Of a DNA stretch of 64,000 nt, positions 42,763 to 54,878 are shown piece by piece (the first letter of the stretch is position 1; each line of letters opens with the position of its first letter). Source of the stretch: Synaphobranchus kaupii (taxonomy: Eukaryota; Chordata; Actinopteri; Anguilliformes; Synaphobranchidae); assembly GCA_029718625.1 (NCBI GenBank), contig CM056391.1, positions 968,162 to 1,032,161 on the forward strand, given 5' to 3'. The notes beneath the pieces are model-generated. The model saw nothing but the letters and a program-made list of their open reading frames with translations. It was not told the origin of the DNA and ran no database searches. A program made the position numbers and the translations under genes.

Positions 42763-45700
42763 ATGGCTCCTACTCTGCTACTCTTCATCTCCATCCTCTT
42801 CCTCTCTGTACTGCCAGGTAGGACTCATTTCTCACACATTTATACGTGAATAAAATATGAATATGATGTAATTTTTGAATCAATTGTCAATCAGAGTACT
42901 TGCTCATAAACATAAACACACCCTGGCTACATCCTTGGAATTCATGTGCTTTTGTCTTTACTTGCTCTTGGTAAGTCTACTTTCTTATAATGAATGATTT
43001 ATATCGAGTTTTAAAATGAATTTAAAACCAACAAGAAACTGTGTTTGCATATTTGGCATTACCTGCAGTTTAAACTTTTTTCTTCATAAAAAAATTATTA
43101 ACCCTTGAACTGCATGAAATTTTATTATTGCCATAGCTAAAAAAAAACACTTAATGCCAAAAAAAAGTCCTTTTCGTGAAGCTGAACAGATAAAAATGTA
43201 ATGCTTGTGCATCTTGTAGTTGTAAGGTTACTTTTCATTGCAATAATTTGGCAGACGCTCTTAACCAGAGTGACGTACAGTAGTTGAGAACATCAGAACA
43301 GTGTTAAAGAATACATTTATAATAACTAAATGTCATGAAAACACAGTAAACAACAATTTGTATCATGGTAGTTAATATATTTTTTTATATATAGTATTGG
43401 ACTGGAGGTGTCTAAAAACAAGGAAAGTATGATCATGTCCAGGGGTGGAGGAGGGGTGTGGAGATAGGGGGAGCGAGAGTGTGGGAGCGGGCCCCTATAT
43501 CCCTTACCACCCCCCCATTTCAGAATCACATTACTAGTAAGTTCTCATTAAAGTGCCACAGTTGCAACATTATATCCTTTTCACGCTTCACATACTTTGC
43601 ATGATTAAAATAGCTCTGCGTTTTACCAAAAGGAGAAGTTCCTATAATCTTGTTCTCTACATGTGAATACTCACAGAAAATGCTTCAAACCCACAGTGAA
43701 ATGTACTGTGCCCTTTAACCACAGGAAATAATGCTGCTCTGTAACCTAAAGTAATGATAAAACTGAAAGTGTAGCAGGGAATCACAAATTTGTTCATGTG
43801 CTCATGCACACATTATTTTCTGGGGCTTCACCTGTATTGCATTAAAAAACTCCACCTGTGATGGCACTGCCATCCCAGACAGTATGTTCTGAAATGTGTT
43901 TCCCTCTGGTTGGATAACAACCTGTCTTTTAATATTCATAAGCTGCCTTGCTAAGACATCAAGTGTGAATCTGGGGTCCTTCTTGAGAATCGAGACCTGT
44001 TTTGATTCGGAGGCAAGAAGAAGCTTGCACAGGCTACTTAAAAGAACTGTTTTACCTGTAATAGATGATGGTGATGTTCTCTGTATGCATACTGCTATTA
44101 CTTATCTATGTGTTATAGATGCAGTGTACCATGGAGATCTCCACTTCATAACTAATGCCAGGTCACACACACAATTACATATTTCACACAAGTGGGGGTT
44201 GGACCTCCTTAGCTACACATCGGCTTTATGTCTGCTACCTGATTTTAGAAAAGTCATACAGAACCTCCTCTCTTACCTCTCTCAACTTATCTTATAAAAA
44301 TGGTGGTGCAGTGCTTAACACAGTCACCTCGCAAGAAAGTGGTTCTGGGTTCGAATCCCGATCCGGATCCTCTCTGCGTGTGGCGTTTCCTCCAGGCACT
44401 CTGGTTTCCTCCCACACCAAAGACATGTATGTCAGATTAGATAATCTCCTTCTCATTCCCCCGGCTGCTGAACTGTGGCTGCCCACTGCTCCTAAGTAAC
44501 TAGGATGGGTCAAATGCAGAGAACAAATGACCCCACGGGGTCAATAAGGTATAATATGTTAAAATCCCCCATATTCCCCAGATCAATGTGGATCTCCACT
44601 TCTGTACATCGCTCTGGATTAGAGTGCCTGCTAAGTGACTGTAATGTAATGTAATACTGCAACTGCGAAATACTGCTTTTAATTATTATACCCACCCACT
44701 GTACCCTCCGAAATCATGCATCGAGACCACCTCAGCCAATCAAAATGGACTTTCCTCCTCACCGAAGCTCATCAAATTTGGCCTCTTCAACACCAGATCT
44801 GTTAAAAACGCTCCTCTGCTGAGTAAGACCTGACAAAGACCTGGATTTATTTTGCATCACAGAGACCTGGCATCAGCCAAATGAGTATTTAGCCCAAAAT
44901 CAACGCACCCCTCCTGGTTATGCCCTCCTTGACTGCCCATGCACATCTGGCAGAGGTGGCGGTTATTTACAAGTCTGTATATTTTGTTAAATCTATGCAA
45001 GTGCCATCCACCACATCTTTTGAATGTTTGGCTTTTAAAATTACCGGCTGGCTTTTATATAATAACACTTTTCTCTTGCGTGCTTCCTGTGTGTCGGTAT
45101 TGATATTGAGTGTGTGACTGCTGGCTCTTGAACTGGTCGTGTATCAATAAAGGAAAAATCATTACTATCAAGGATGTAGGAGACCATTAATGACATAGTC
45201 CTTAGTATTTCATATAAAATTTGTATTGTCAGACTGAGTAAAGGTATTTTTGTTTTAGTTTTTATTATTTCTATGATGCCTTGGATATTTTATTTCATGA
45301 AATGCCATTATCATTTTTAAAAATCCACGATTTAATGAAATATCCAATAAACATTTGAAAATGAGCTCCAGGGAAAGACTTTATGTATTGGTCTTATACA
45401 AAAAAATAACATAATATAATAATAATTATGTATAATTATATTTATACAAACACTTTAAGTTCACACAAGATCATCATTACAAGCTGTACTAGGATGTATA
45501 ATGTGCTGCTGTGTTAGACCATATTTTACCTAGCTGCAGGGTGCTGGTTACACTTATTGTTAGCGTGTATTTGAATGATTCAAATTAGTAGTTCAACAAA
45601 TTAGTGATTAAAATGATTAGTTTGTACTCAATAATAAGGGCATACCACTCAGAGAGGGCAAAGCACCACATTTCACCAAGATGGCTTTACTGTGGACCAG

Positions 45701-47218
45701 ATAAACATTGGCTCATTTGGTCTTTGGTGATTTTAGTGCGCCTCATTTTTTAAAGAAGAGAAATCTCTCCAATTTGTACTTTTTTCTGATGGGGGGGGGG
45801 GCGGGGGGTGAGGCTGAGAGAGTATGAGATAGAGAAGGGATCACAGAAGGTGCCCCAGCAGGGGATCGAACCCCCAACCTCCCCGGGGGATTCATGCATG
45901 GCCTGAGAGTCAGCTGCCCTACAGATTGAGCTTTACTCTGCTGTGACGGTAAAATGAGCCCATACTGATGAAGTGTGTGTTTCTCTCTGCAGGTGCTGAC
46001 GCTGTGTCCACAGTGAGTCATGTAGCTGTACAGAGCGGAAGATCTGTCACTATCCCATGTCTCTATGATAGAAAATATGAACATTATGTGAAATACTGGT
46101 GTCATGGTAGACACTGGAGTACATGTTCTATTGTAGTGCGCACTGACTCTCCAAAAGTTGAAGGAGAAACGTCGATCACTGATGACCCCACCCATTATGT
46201 CTTCACTGTTACCATGAAAAAGCTGAAGACGGGGGACTCTGGATATTACTGGTGTGCTGTAGAGATAAATTATGGTGGAGATAAGGGCTCATATCTGGAC
46301 CTGTCAGTCACTGCTGGTAAGATGGCTGCTGCACACACTGCACTCAGTGAGACCTGCTTCCCAACCTCTTAATGACGGCATCTTCACTTCTCCCCGTGAT
46401 TTCCAACCATACACTGCGCAGTACTTTCTACTGTAAACTGTTGCACTCTGGGTAAATGAGTGATTCTAGCAGTTGTCCTAGCAACATTGAGAATTTCTTT
46501 TCATTGTTAACTTGCGAAACCATTGGTTCTTTTTGACTCTACATAAAGAATGACACTTGAGTATGAAAATCATTTTCTTTGGCCTACTTTTGCAATTTAT
46601 TTAGATTTCAGGGGGAAATTCAAAGCTGCAAGGCAACGTTTCTTTTTTTCTTTCTGTGGTGTTCAGGTACTCCTGGCCTCTGGGTTGACCAACAGGAAGT
46701 GACCGGTGTGGAAGGGGGCCATGTCAGTGTGCAGTGTCACTATAATGAACCGAACGACAGGAAGAGCTGGTGCAGGGCTGGGGACTCCTGTATAGAAGTG
46801 AGTTCTGGTAAATCTGGAAGATCAGAGATCAAAGATGTCAGCTCTGAAAAAGTCTTCATCGTTACGGTGAGGGAGCTGAACAGGGAGGACGCAGGCTGGT
46901 ATTGGTGTGCTGCTGGAGAACTACAGATCCCTGTTCACATCATTGTCACTCAGAAAACTACAACTACCACAGTCACCACACGTAAGGAACTCTAATTAAA
47001 CAAGCCTGTATAAGAATGCATTCTATCATTATATTTTAAACGATATTTACTGTCACTGTTTCTCTCAGTGAGGGTTGAAAAACAAAGTGGCATTTTGTGA
47101 AATGCTTTTCACCGACTGGCGCTAGCAGTCTTGTAGTATTGTGCAAACTGTAGGGACCCACTGGCTGGTAGATGCATGCTGGGAGTTCTGTTCTCCTTTA
47201 ACATTACCACAGCATTAC

Positions 47219-47270
<52 letters not shown>

Positions 47271-50200
47271 ATATAATATGGAGAACAACATAATTGAAGC
47301 TTTCATTGTTTAAAATATATTGTTTTCATGCCTGGGTTGACCATCAGCATTTTAAATGCAAGAATCATAATGAATTTTTCTCCACTGACACTTCATAGCA
47401 ACCCAATCTTCAGCATCTACCACACTCTGCACATCCCTTCCGGTTAGCTCAGCAACCACACCAGCAACAGCCAACAAGTGTTCAACCTCAAAGCAGACAT
47501 CAGTCGCAACACCTCCCTCATCTTTTGCAGGAACAGCTACTTACAGTAAAAGGTAAGGTATTCATAATGAAAAAGGCTGCTAAAGCTCAGTTTCTATTTT
47601 TAAATAATAAAGTTTAAATTAGTATAATAATAACAATAATATACTACGTAGGGTGTTGGACCACCAATAATGTTTATTAAAGTGGCTGCTTTTCCTGACA
47701 AATCGGCCCCAATTATCATCCCTCTTTTAAAGTCAATGAGCTCTCCTCCTGCACCCATGGTAACTTGTATTTCAGCATTTAAAAGCACTAGATGGCCCCT
47801 ATGCATGCTGGGATATGGTTGGCATTATTAATGGTGAGCCACATCTGTCTGGTAGACACTGCTTTGCAGATTCCTGTTGTCCGCACATGTTCCCAGCTGT
47901 TTCCATTTCTTTCTTTATCAACTACCTGTTAATTGTGTCCATCAACAAAGTTCTGTGCATTTTTTGTGCTTGGAGGTTGCAGTGCTGAGAAAGGATTATG
48001 TCCAATCTCAATTGGGTATTTAAAATAACTTTTTTTTATCTTTAAAAATATATATTTTTATAAAGAATTATGTTATGTGACCTTTATTTGAAGTGAAGTA
48101 CAGTGATATGACAGAAAAGCGTCCTGCCATGTCTAAATCTCACGTACTCTGTTGCTGCTCTTCAGTCCATCAGACCTCAAGATCGTCCTGATGGTATTAG
48201 GGATACTGTTGCTGGCGGTGGCTGTTGCCATGGTTACATGGAGGCTGTGGAAGAGACACGGTGAGTACCCCTCATGAAGTATGTTGGGTGTTTGGATGCT
48301 GTATATACAGTTTGATCATTCATTGCAGCATCAGTGAATCACAGTACACTGAATCACAGTAGACTGAATCACAGAACACTGAATCACAATACACTGAATC
48401 ACAGTACACTGAATCACAGTAGACTGAATCACAAGAATTTCCCAGGTGGCAGGGGGTCTCGCAGCTCAGAAGAAGACGTGACGTACAGCACGGTGTTCCA
48501 CAAGAAGCAGTCATCACACAGAGAAAGCCCACCTCAATCACAGGTTGGTTAGCCATAGCCCACCTCAATCACAGGTTGGTTAGCCGTTGGATTTCTCACA
48601 GAGTTTATAGAGGGACTGCAGAGAATCACACTGTTAATGTTCAGTCTCATCTCTTACTTCCTACAGGTCACTTGGGCTCCTGAGCCTCTTTAGAGATCCG
48701 TTATTTTTTTATCTTTCCTTCCTTGGGTTTCCTTTTGGAATGATGTCATAGATATAATTGTCTAAGATATGTTATCTGTCTAATTGTAGAATACATTCTT
48801 TTTTTACAATACAAATTGTTGTTTGTTAGGTAAATATTACACTTGATTATGTAAGCAATAATCAACGACGAGGTGTGCATTACACGGTTTTAACCGCACG
48901 ACGTTGAGGCGAAGAACCACCCGACGCGAAGCGGAGGGTGGTTGCCTCAGCGGAGTAGCCGTCTGCCGTAGGCTACAGTAACGTTAGTCACTGAGGAAAA
49001 TAAAGTAGGTAGGCTACATTTGTTTACTTTATTAATTCACTTTATTTATTCCACTTATTTTCTAGAACGTCTTGGACTCTGAATTGACCGGTCATGTTTG
49101 CCATTCCCAGGTTGATTATGATTGTGATTATACCATGGTATGGGTGAATACTCGATTGGGTGAATACTCGATTCTGATTGGTCAATGACTGGTCGGTATT
49201 CTGTATAACCGGTCAGTCATCCGGGTCAACGAGTTTAATCACAGTTCTAAATTAATGCGCTGCCTGCCTGGCCAGCTAGTACTACGCAACCTGGGAATGG
49301 CAAACATGACCGGTCAATTCAGAGTCCAAGACGTTCTAGAAAATAAATGGAATAAATAAAGTGAATTAGTAAGCAATAATGACCGAGGAGCCGGGCATTT
49401 AACAGTTTAAATGCCCGACGCGGATGTAGTAAATTGCCCGAGGTATGCGCCTCCGGCAATTTACTACCTCCGCGTCGGGCATTTAAACTGCTAAATGCCC
49501 GGCTCCTCGGTCATTATTGCTTACAAATATCATCCTGCTCTTAAACCACTGTGAAAATAGGCATTCATATTGTTCCAGAACGTTCACTCGTGAGTTACTT
49601 TAATGCATTTCTCTCCTGCTCTCTAAGCCGTTGGCTGCAGGGTCGGGGTGAATTCAACATTCTGTTCTGTCAATTCAGGAAATGAATTGACATTAAATTC
49701 ATTATTAATATTTTTAAATGCCCACAATTTAATAATTTCAGAATCTAATTCAACTAAACTGAATCTGTAACATTCGCCGTTTCCCTCCAGTCCACCTCCC
49801 TTTCTTCTGTTTTCCCATTCCGTATGTTTCATGTCATGTTTTTCAGTTTTCACTGTTCGTCTCGTTTCTGTGTTCGTTGCAGGCTAGCCGTGATCCGCGT
49901 TTAGTTTCTCAAAGTTTCTCTCCTTCATTGGTTAGCCTATCACTCTCCCGCTTACTCACATTCCTCACTCCTTTTAGTTATTCAATCAGTCCCTTCTGTC
50001 AGGGGGGTCGGGTAGGAGGATCAGACGCGACCAGAAATGGATTCGAAAGATTACCCACGCAAAGTGAATAATCACTAGAAAAGAAAAAAAGAAAGGCGGG
50101 ACAAAAACTCCCGAACAAACAAAATGAAACGTCCTTTATAAAAACAGGACGATACTCGTAAACTCGAATAGAGATATTTAACTGAGAGAGAAAATAATCT

Positions 50201-51820
50201 CGTAAAGTACCGAAAACAGAAATCAACCCCAATAGCTCTGGGTGCAACTCGAATAACGAGCAGATCCAAAAATAAGCCAAAATAAAACAACCCACTGAAT
50301 GGGCGAACTCGCAGAAATAAGCAGCACGAGAAAAATAAGCCGGTAGCAAACCTCTAGCTCTGATAAACGTCAGAGGCAAAACAAAGAGGCGAATAACTAG
50401 AGCACAAAATAAAAGGAACCGAAACTAGAGTAAAGAGGAATCTAACCTAAACTCTAGGAAGTTCATGAATGATTGTCAAAGACAATAATCCAGTCGTGCG
50501 GCAATACCTTTTACCTGGCTTGGTGAACGTGGCAACAAAAACACACAAGCACCGGAAGGCGGAAACAGCTTGCTTAAATAGCACACAGGAAACCAGGAAC
50601 AGGTGCGCCAGGTAATGAGCGGAAGATGGGAAAACACGGAGCGGACGGCAAAAAAGAAACCGGAACGCCAGCTCACGGCTGCAGAGAACCATAAACGCAG
50701 AGATGGAATAAAGGATAGTCAAACCGTGACAACTTCACCTGTTCCTTTCACTATTTAGTTTACCCTCTCACACCGTTTCAGTGCCAGTTCGTTTTCTCTG
50801 CTCCGTTTGAGATCACTCCCGGCCATTCAGTTTGCTACCTTGTTTGTTGCCCGTAACCTGTTTTTGTTCTGTTCCTTGTCCAGCCCGCCCAGCCTGCCTA
50901 CCCTGACCCGCCCTGTCTCCTCTCCTGCCCCGCTTAGTTCGCCAACCCCATATCCAGCCCTTCACCCTGTTAGTTCACCTTGCTTGCTGCTTTTGCCTGA
51001 AACTAATAAATATTCTCCCTGGTGGAGTTTCATCAAGTTCTGTCTCAGAGTCTTGCATTTGGGTCCAGTCCTGAACAATGCCTTAACAGAATGATTTATT
51101 GCATAATCCTCTATCGAGCATTTTTCACATAATGAACATATTTTATTTCATGACTGAATTGACTGAAGCAATATTGACTGTGACCCCCCTAACTCTGGTT
51201 AGTAACAGAAACATGTTCACTCTTACTGTCCCAGCCATCTGAAAACCCTCCAGATGAGGTCATGTACAGCTCAATTGTCTCGCATAATCCACAGGTAAGA
51301 TTGTTTATTATATTTCAGTGTCAGGTACACAGCCAGCATGCAGGTATCAGCTGGTACACATTAGGAAAGGTGAACCACCAGGGGGGTATTCCACAAAACA
51401 GGATTATCAAGTGATCCAGATAACTGTGAGAACGATAAAGCTGTATCGTCACATTAGGGAGATTTCAGTCAATGAAAATTCAATAGAATCTGGTTTAGGA
51501 GTGTGACTTAGTCATACATATTGTTAGTCGCTGATATTGAAGAACGTTTCTGAGGTTATTTCATTGTATTATTTTAGTTATCTATAAGCTTGCTTATCCT
51601 GCTTTGTGGAATAACCCCCCAGTCGTTTAAACTTGAACCTTTTCCTTTATTTTTCTCACCCAAAACACAGATAATATTAAAAGGAAACTGTGTGTGCACC
51701 TCTCAATAATGTTCATTGTTGAGTTACTGAAATATTGTGTATGCAATATCTGTTCTGACTCCTAACCAGCCTCCGGCAGAAACAGCCAGTGATGTGATTT
51801 ACAGCACAGTTGTCCAGTAG
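42763..51820 (+). CDS. CD300/PIGRL-like inhibitory receptor E2, three ITIMs
   Basis: Eight exons in phase: 42763-42817 (signal), 45993-46316 (V1), 46667-46981 (V2), 47453-47552 (stalk), 48166-48260 (membrane), 48446-48543, 51235-51294 and 51770-51820; 365 residues. V1 (19-126) and V2 (127-231) each have the four family cysteines. The stalk (232-264) is Thr/Ser/Pro-rich. The membrane core is LGILLLAVAVAMV, then RLWKRH. ITIMs are VTYSTV (Tyr310), VMYSSI (Tyr340) and VIYSTV (Tyr360), one per tail exon. The acceptor used by E for the stalk is mutated here (CAG to CGG). The next AG, 9 nt downstream, keeps the frame, and I used it. The signal exon matches that of D, so D-like 5' and E-like 3' parts seem joined by a deletion; intron 1 carries LINE and SINE debris. 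Predicted inhibitory leukocyte receptor signalling through SHP phosphatases. Confidence 0.78.
43880..44290 (+). mobile_element. LINE 3'-region remnant in intron 1 of E2
   Basis: A plus-strand frame reads KRTVLPVIDDGDVLCMHTA then VIDAVYHGDLHFITNARS. This has the look of the RT C-terminal region of fish LINEs (LPVxDYGDxxYMHA, then DxVYHxALRFIT). It is 5' truncated and not functional. Confidence 0.65.
44300..44660 (+). mobile_element. tRNA-headed SINE in intron 1 of E2
   Basis: tRNA-like start with A-box-like TGGTGCAGTGCTTAAC and B box GGGTTCGAATCCCG (near 44348-44361). A body follows with GTTTCCTCCAGGCACTCTGG, and a tail with CGCTCTGGATTAGAGTGCC and TAATG repeats. Confidence 0.75.
44720..45130 (+). 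mobile_element. LINE endonuclease-region remnant in intron 1 of E2
   Basis: Plus-strand frames give LFNTRSVKNAPLLSK, then (after a frameshift) DLDLFCITETWHQPNEY, TPPGYALLDCP and TSGRGGGY. This matches the endonuclease motif order of CR1/L2-type LINEs (NxRS, TETW, GRGGG). It continues as degenerate sequence to FECLAFK. The second half also follows the N gap at 20808. Confidence 0.75.
45845..45950 (-). mobile_element. tRNA-derived SINE fragment upstream of V1 of E2
   Basis: Third full copy of the fragment described at 16001-16100, with its B box near 45860-45870, 40-50 nt before the V1 acceptor. Confidence 0.5.
47221..47268. repeat. CA microsatellite in the V2-stalk intron of E2
   Basis: About 24 CA units, the counterpart of the longer tract in E at 23113-23239. 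Confidence 0.95.
48331..48433. repeat. 15-bp minisatellite before the first ITIM exon of E2
   Basis: About seven copies of the CTGAATCACAGTACA unit, against about 40 in E. Confidence 0.9.
48850..49525. mobile_element. Composite palindromic element in the tail intron of E2
   Basis: The motif GTAAGCAATAAT occurs at 48851 and 49369 and inverted at 49524. Two nested inverted repeats are visible. The outer one (49033-49114 against 49287-49368) includes TCTAGAACGTCTTGGACTC. The inner near-perfect one (49369-49440 against 49453-49524) has arms of about 72 bp and a loop of about 12. E has no such sequence, and E2 lacks about 210 bp of E (27775-27985) at this site. The hairpin form fits a MITE or foldback element; family not recognised. 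Confidence 0.8.
49766..51090. mobile_element. Large insertion in the tail intron of E2, LTR-like, unclassified
   Basis: Absent from E. Positions 49995-50730 on the minus strand run from TGTCACGG-like start through a CTATTTAAG promoter-like box to ACCCCCCTGACAG, suggestive of a solo LTR or similar terminal region. The flanks (49766-49990 and 50735-51090) look like a second element into which it inserted. No reverse transcriptase, gag or transposase frame is present; the ORFs here are short and pyrimidine-driven. Confidence 0.45.
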
Positions 51821-53040
51821 AAAAAATAGGTATGTTTTGCTGGATTTCCAGTTGATGTTTTTCATGTTAAAGTTGTTTTGCTGATAATTTATTGTGCTTC
51901 CAATATACAAGAGGTAAGAGTCTTTTTAAAATTGTCATATTACCGCTGATGAAATTTCTAGACTGTAGTTGATATTAATTAGAATTAGATGGTATATGAG
52001 CAGGTTCACTATCGTGCCCATATTAACATACCATCATAATGCAAGTTACAGTGAAAAAGGTGCAGTAATGGAGCACAGACTCTACTGTCATAATCCATCT
52101 TTACTCTTCTGCTCTCCCCTGAGCTTTCTCTCCTTCTCTTTCATCTCATTGATCATATGGGGAATTTATGTTCAGGCTGTTCAAAGCTATTTCTGACATA
52201 ATGTGGCCTGAGGATAAATAATCCTTCAAAAGACAATAAAAGTGTCAGATTAAGAGTAATTAGCAGCTTGTTTGTGGGATTAAACTGAATTCTGGCTGTA
52301 ATATTTAGCGTTTTTTCTCTTCACCCAAGAAATATGATCCCCTGAATGGTGGATACTTATCTTACGGTTCTGGGACTTGTGGAACTTGCGTTTAATTTTT
52401 AAACTCTCATATCTTTACAAACTTTCTTTCGTTCCTTTCACTGTTTTTTATTACACCTTTTTTAATCGATCTGAAGGGCGATCATGTTAAAACCCAAATG
52501 ATCTTGAGATCTATGCCTGAATGTTCTCTGTCTGTTCAGTAGGGGGCAGCAACGTGACTATAGATGACGGTCCCAACAGGAATTCGGTCTGCAAGCATAA
52601 GGGAAGAGGCCCGGATGCTCAGAAACGTGAGAACCAGGATTCCTGTTCCAGAGCATCAAATACAGCCATTTTCCCCATTTCAAATGTTTGACTCTGCTGC
52701 CCTCTGCTGGACTAGAAAAACACCTTCAGTTTACTTACTTGATAATGTACCGTTGCCCTCTGCTAGACAAATTGCAAATGTTCAAATCTTTGCTAGGAGA
52801 TTATATTTTATTTTTTCATTTTTAAACATGATAGGTGACTGGCACAAAAATAAATATTAATAGTAATAGTAATACACATGTTGCTCATGTCTTCATGTAT
52901 ATCATGACTCAAAGGGCAACAAACAGTGGAGATCAGTATTAACGATACACTCAGAGGTCCTGAGTTGATATTGTAATCAAGCACTCAGCAATTTCCTGAC
53001 TGTAAAGCTTCGTGTTTTTCAGCAGAAAGAAAAAATATGT
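51821..53040 (+). other. 3' flank of E2
   Basis: Matches the 3' flank of E and then, from about 52150, the block after the V exon of B/F (AATAAAAG near 52240; repeated block at 52537-52700). Homology to the cluster ends near 52760. No exon seen. Confidence 0.5.
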
Positions 53041-53044
53041 GATA

Positions 53045-53545
53045 TTAACCCTTGTGTTTGGGTTGGGTCAAATTTACCCATTTTAAACTTTTAGTGAAAG
53101 AGGATGACACTTTTCATGTATTTCATAAACGGTGACTAAAACCGTGTAAATTTGGTTCTTGTTTTCTTTTCTATTTGTGGTTCATCATCTATATTTGCAT
53201 TTTGTCTCATTGCCTATTTGGTTTCTTTGAATATTATAAGATAAATATTAATATAATTGAGAATGTCAGTTCAAAACGACAAAATATCAATAATATACTG
53301 CATGTAAACCTTTTTTCATTTTAATTTTTCACAGATAAACATGATTTATGTCCCCATGCCTTCATCATAGTGCATTTAAAAAAAAAAGAATGACACTTTC
53401 ATTGTGAAATGTGATCTAGCAGAGGTACATGGAAACCAGTAACCATATATATATTGTTTATATTGTTTGGATTTGAGATAAAGGTAATATATATTGTATT
53501 TTTGCAAAAATGTTATGTCCTGGGTATATTTGACCCAGGCTACCT
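53045..53545. mobile_element. Possible degenerate TTAA-type MITE
   Basis: Begins TTAACCCTTGTGTTTGGG, similar to the terminus of the piggyBac-type MITE in D, and ends in a weakly inverted TTTGACCCAGG. The right TTAA is not clear. Confidence 0.3.
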
Positions 53546-54234
53546 GTTTCACAGGTGCTAATAAGTAAGCAGAATACAAGGCTTAAACATGTGAGCATAG
53601 GCATGGGATGTGTTGAGTATTGAATATGCATGTGCACAGACAGAAACAAAGGCTAAAATCATTTCAATTAAATCCCTTTTTAACAGGGAATTTGAACGTC
53701 AACACAAAAAATAACCCATGATAACAAACTCACCTGCAAATACAAACACTTAGCATCATGGTGCAAAGGAAGAGTGTCAACAAAGTTGTAACCGTGGTGA
53801 TCTCCAAAACAGGGATGCAGAAAACAGATATGTATTACATAATTATTATAATACATGTTAATGATATCTTTCAAGGTCATAAATTTAGCAGGGCAAAAAG
53901 AACAATTTAAAACGTACAAACAGAGTTTACACGAGTCCCGTGGGGATAAAATATACTCAACGTTGATGTGCTCTGTTAGAGTTAATGTTACACTGGAAGA
54001 TGCTCTGATAAAGGTCGTTTGACCGAAAGCTTAGTTGAATAATGTGGAAAATAACATTTGCCAACAGTGTGCGGATATCTTTTCTTTGTGTTCAAATGTG
54101 AACTGCATAAAACCAACCCTGCATAGATGAGTACATAAAGATTAATCTGGTGTTTGTGGATAATCCTTGATAAAAACTGCCAATCCTTCAAAATGTTGGG
54201 CAATGTGTTCAAGTTCTTTCTTGTTCAATTTTAG
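53546..54234. other. Intergenic region, no gene seen
   Basis: AT-rich, with no exon, RNA gene or recognisable repeat apart from short simple sequence. Confidence 0.4.
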
Positions 54235-54730
54235 TTGCGACAATGGAAAACCCCACAAGGTGAAACCAGACTGTATAAAAATATGGACAAAGTCACTGTG
54301 ACGTCACCCATTGCCTTCCCACGGCTTCGAAAAATCCGAATTGAAGCTCCGGATGCATTTTTCGCCACCAGTTTGTACAAACTGCGTCTGCTCCGTGGAG
54401 CTGAAGAGGACTCAACCTGTCCCTCTGATTGGTCCTGAACAAATGTTAATACCCTGTCCAAACGACACAATATTTTTTTTAAATCAGCACATGCAGAGGC
54501 ATTAGATGAAGAAAAGGCACCTATTGCAATTACATTTTTTGTGGGAAAAATGTATTGACTGAGTATTTTGACCACATTGCTGCCATTGACTTACATGGTG
54601 AAAGACCTATACTGGAGCCAATCGCAGTGGCACTAGTGAGCGACGGCACAATTGCCACTCCCAGCCCAACCAGGAAGTGAGCTTCAAAACGAAAGCCCAG
54701 TCTTGGCCCCTTGGGTGAAACCCTGTCCCA
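54235..54730. repeat. Probable dispersed repeat
   Basis: Higher GC than its surroundings, with GTGACGTCACCCATTG and CATTGACTTACATGG phrases of the type seen in interspersed fish repeats. Open frames on both strands are short and unlike any family I know. No terminal repeats were located. Confidence 0.3.
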
Positions 54731-54755
54731 CACTAATGAAACTAATAACTAATAA

Positions 54756-54878
54756 CACCCTGGGTTGCTCAGTGATGGCGGAAAACACCAGTTGCAGCAC
54801 CTGTTCTGGCCGTTCTGGCCTGCACGCCAAGCTATCGACTATAGAGGGAATAAAGGAGTTTGCATACAGTTGATAATG
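54756..54878 (-). pseudogene. Decayed copy of the CD22-like last exon end
   Basis: Matches 56500-56626: the minus strand reads [11 protein letters not shown] then runs on as IVDSLACRPERPEQ because the stop region carries small indels. Only the C-terminal end and the beginning of the 3' UTR are present, so it is a partial duplicate. Confidence 0.65.

Noticed and set aside
49999..50722. Minus-strand ORFs of 71-126 aa rich in Phe, Leu and Ser
   Set aside because: They come from a pyrimidine-rich repeat insertion present in E2 and absent from E; no conserved domain.
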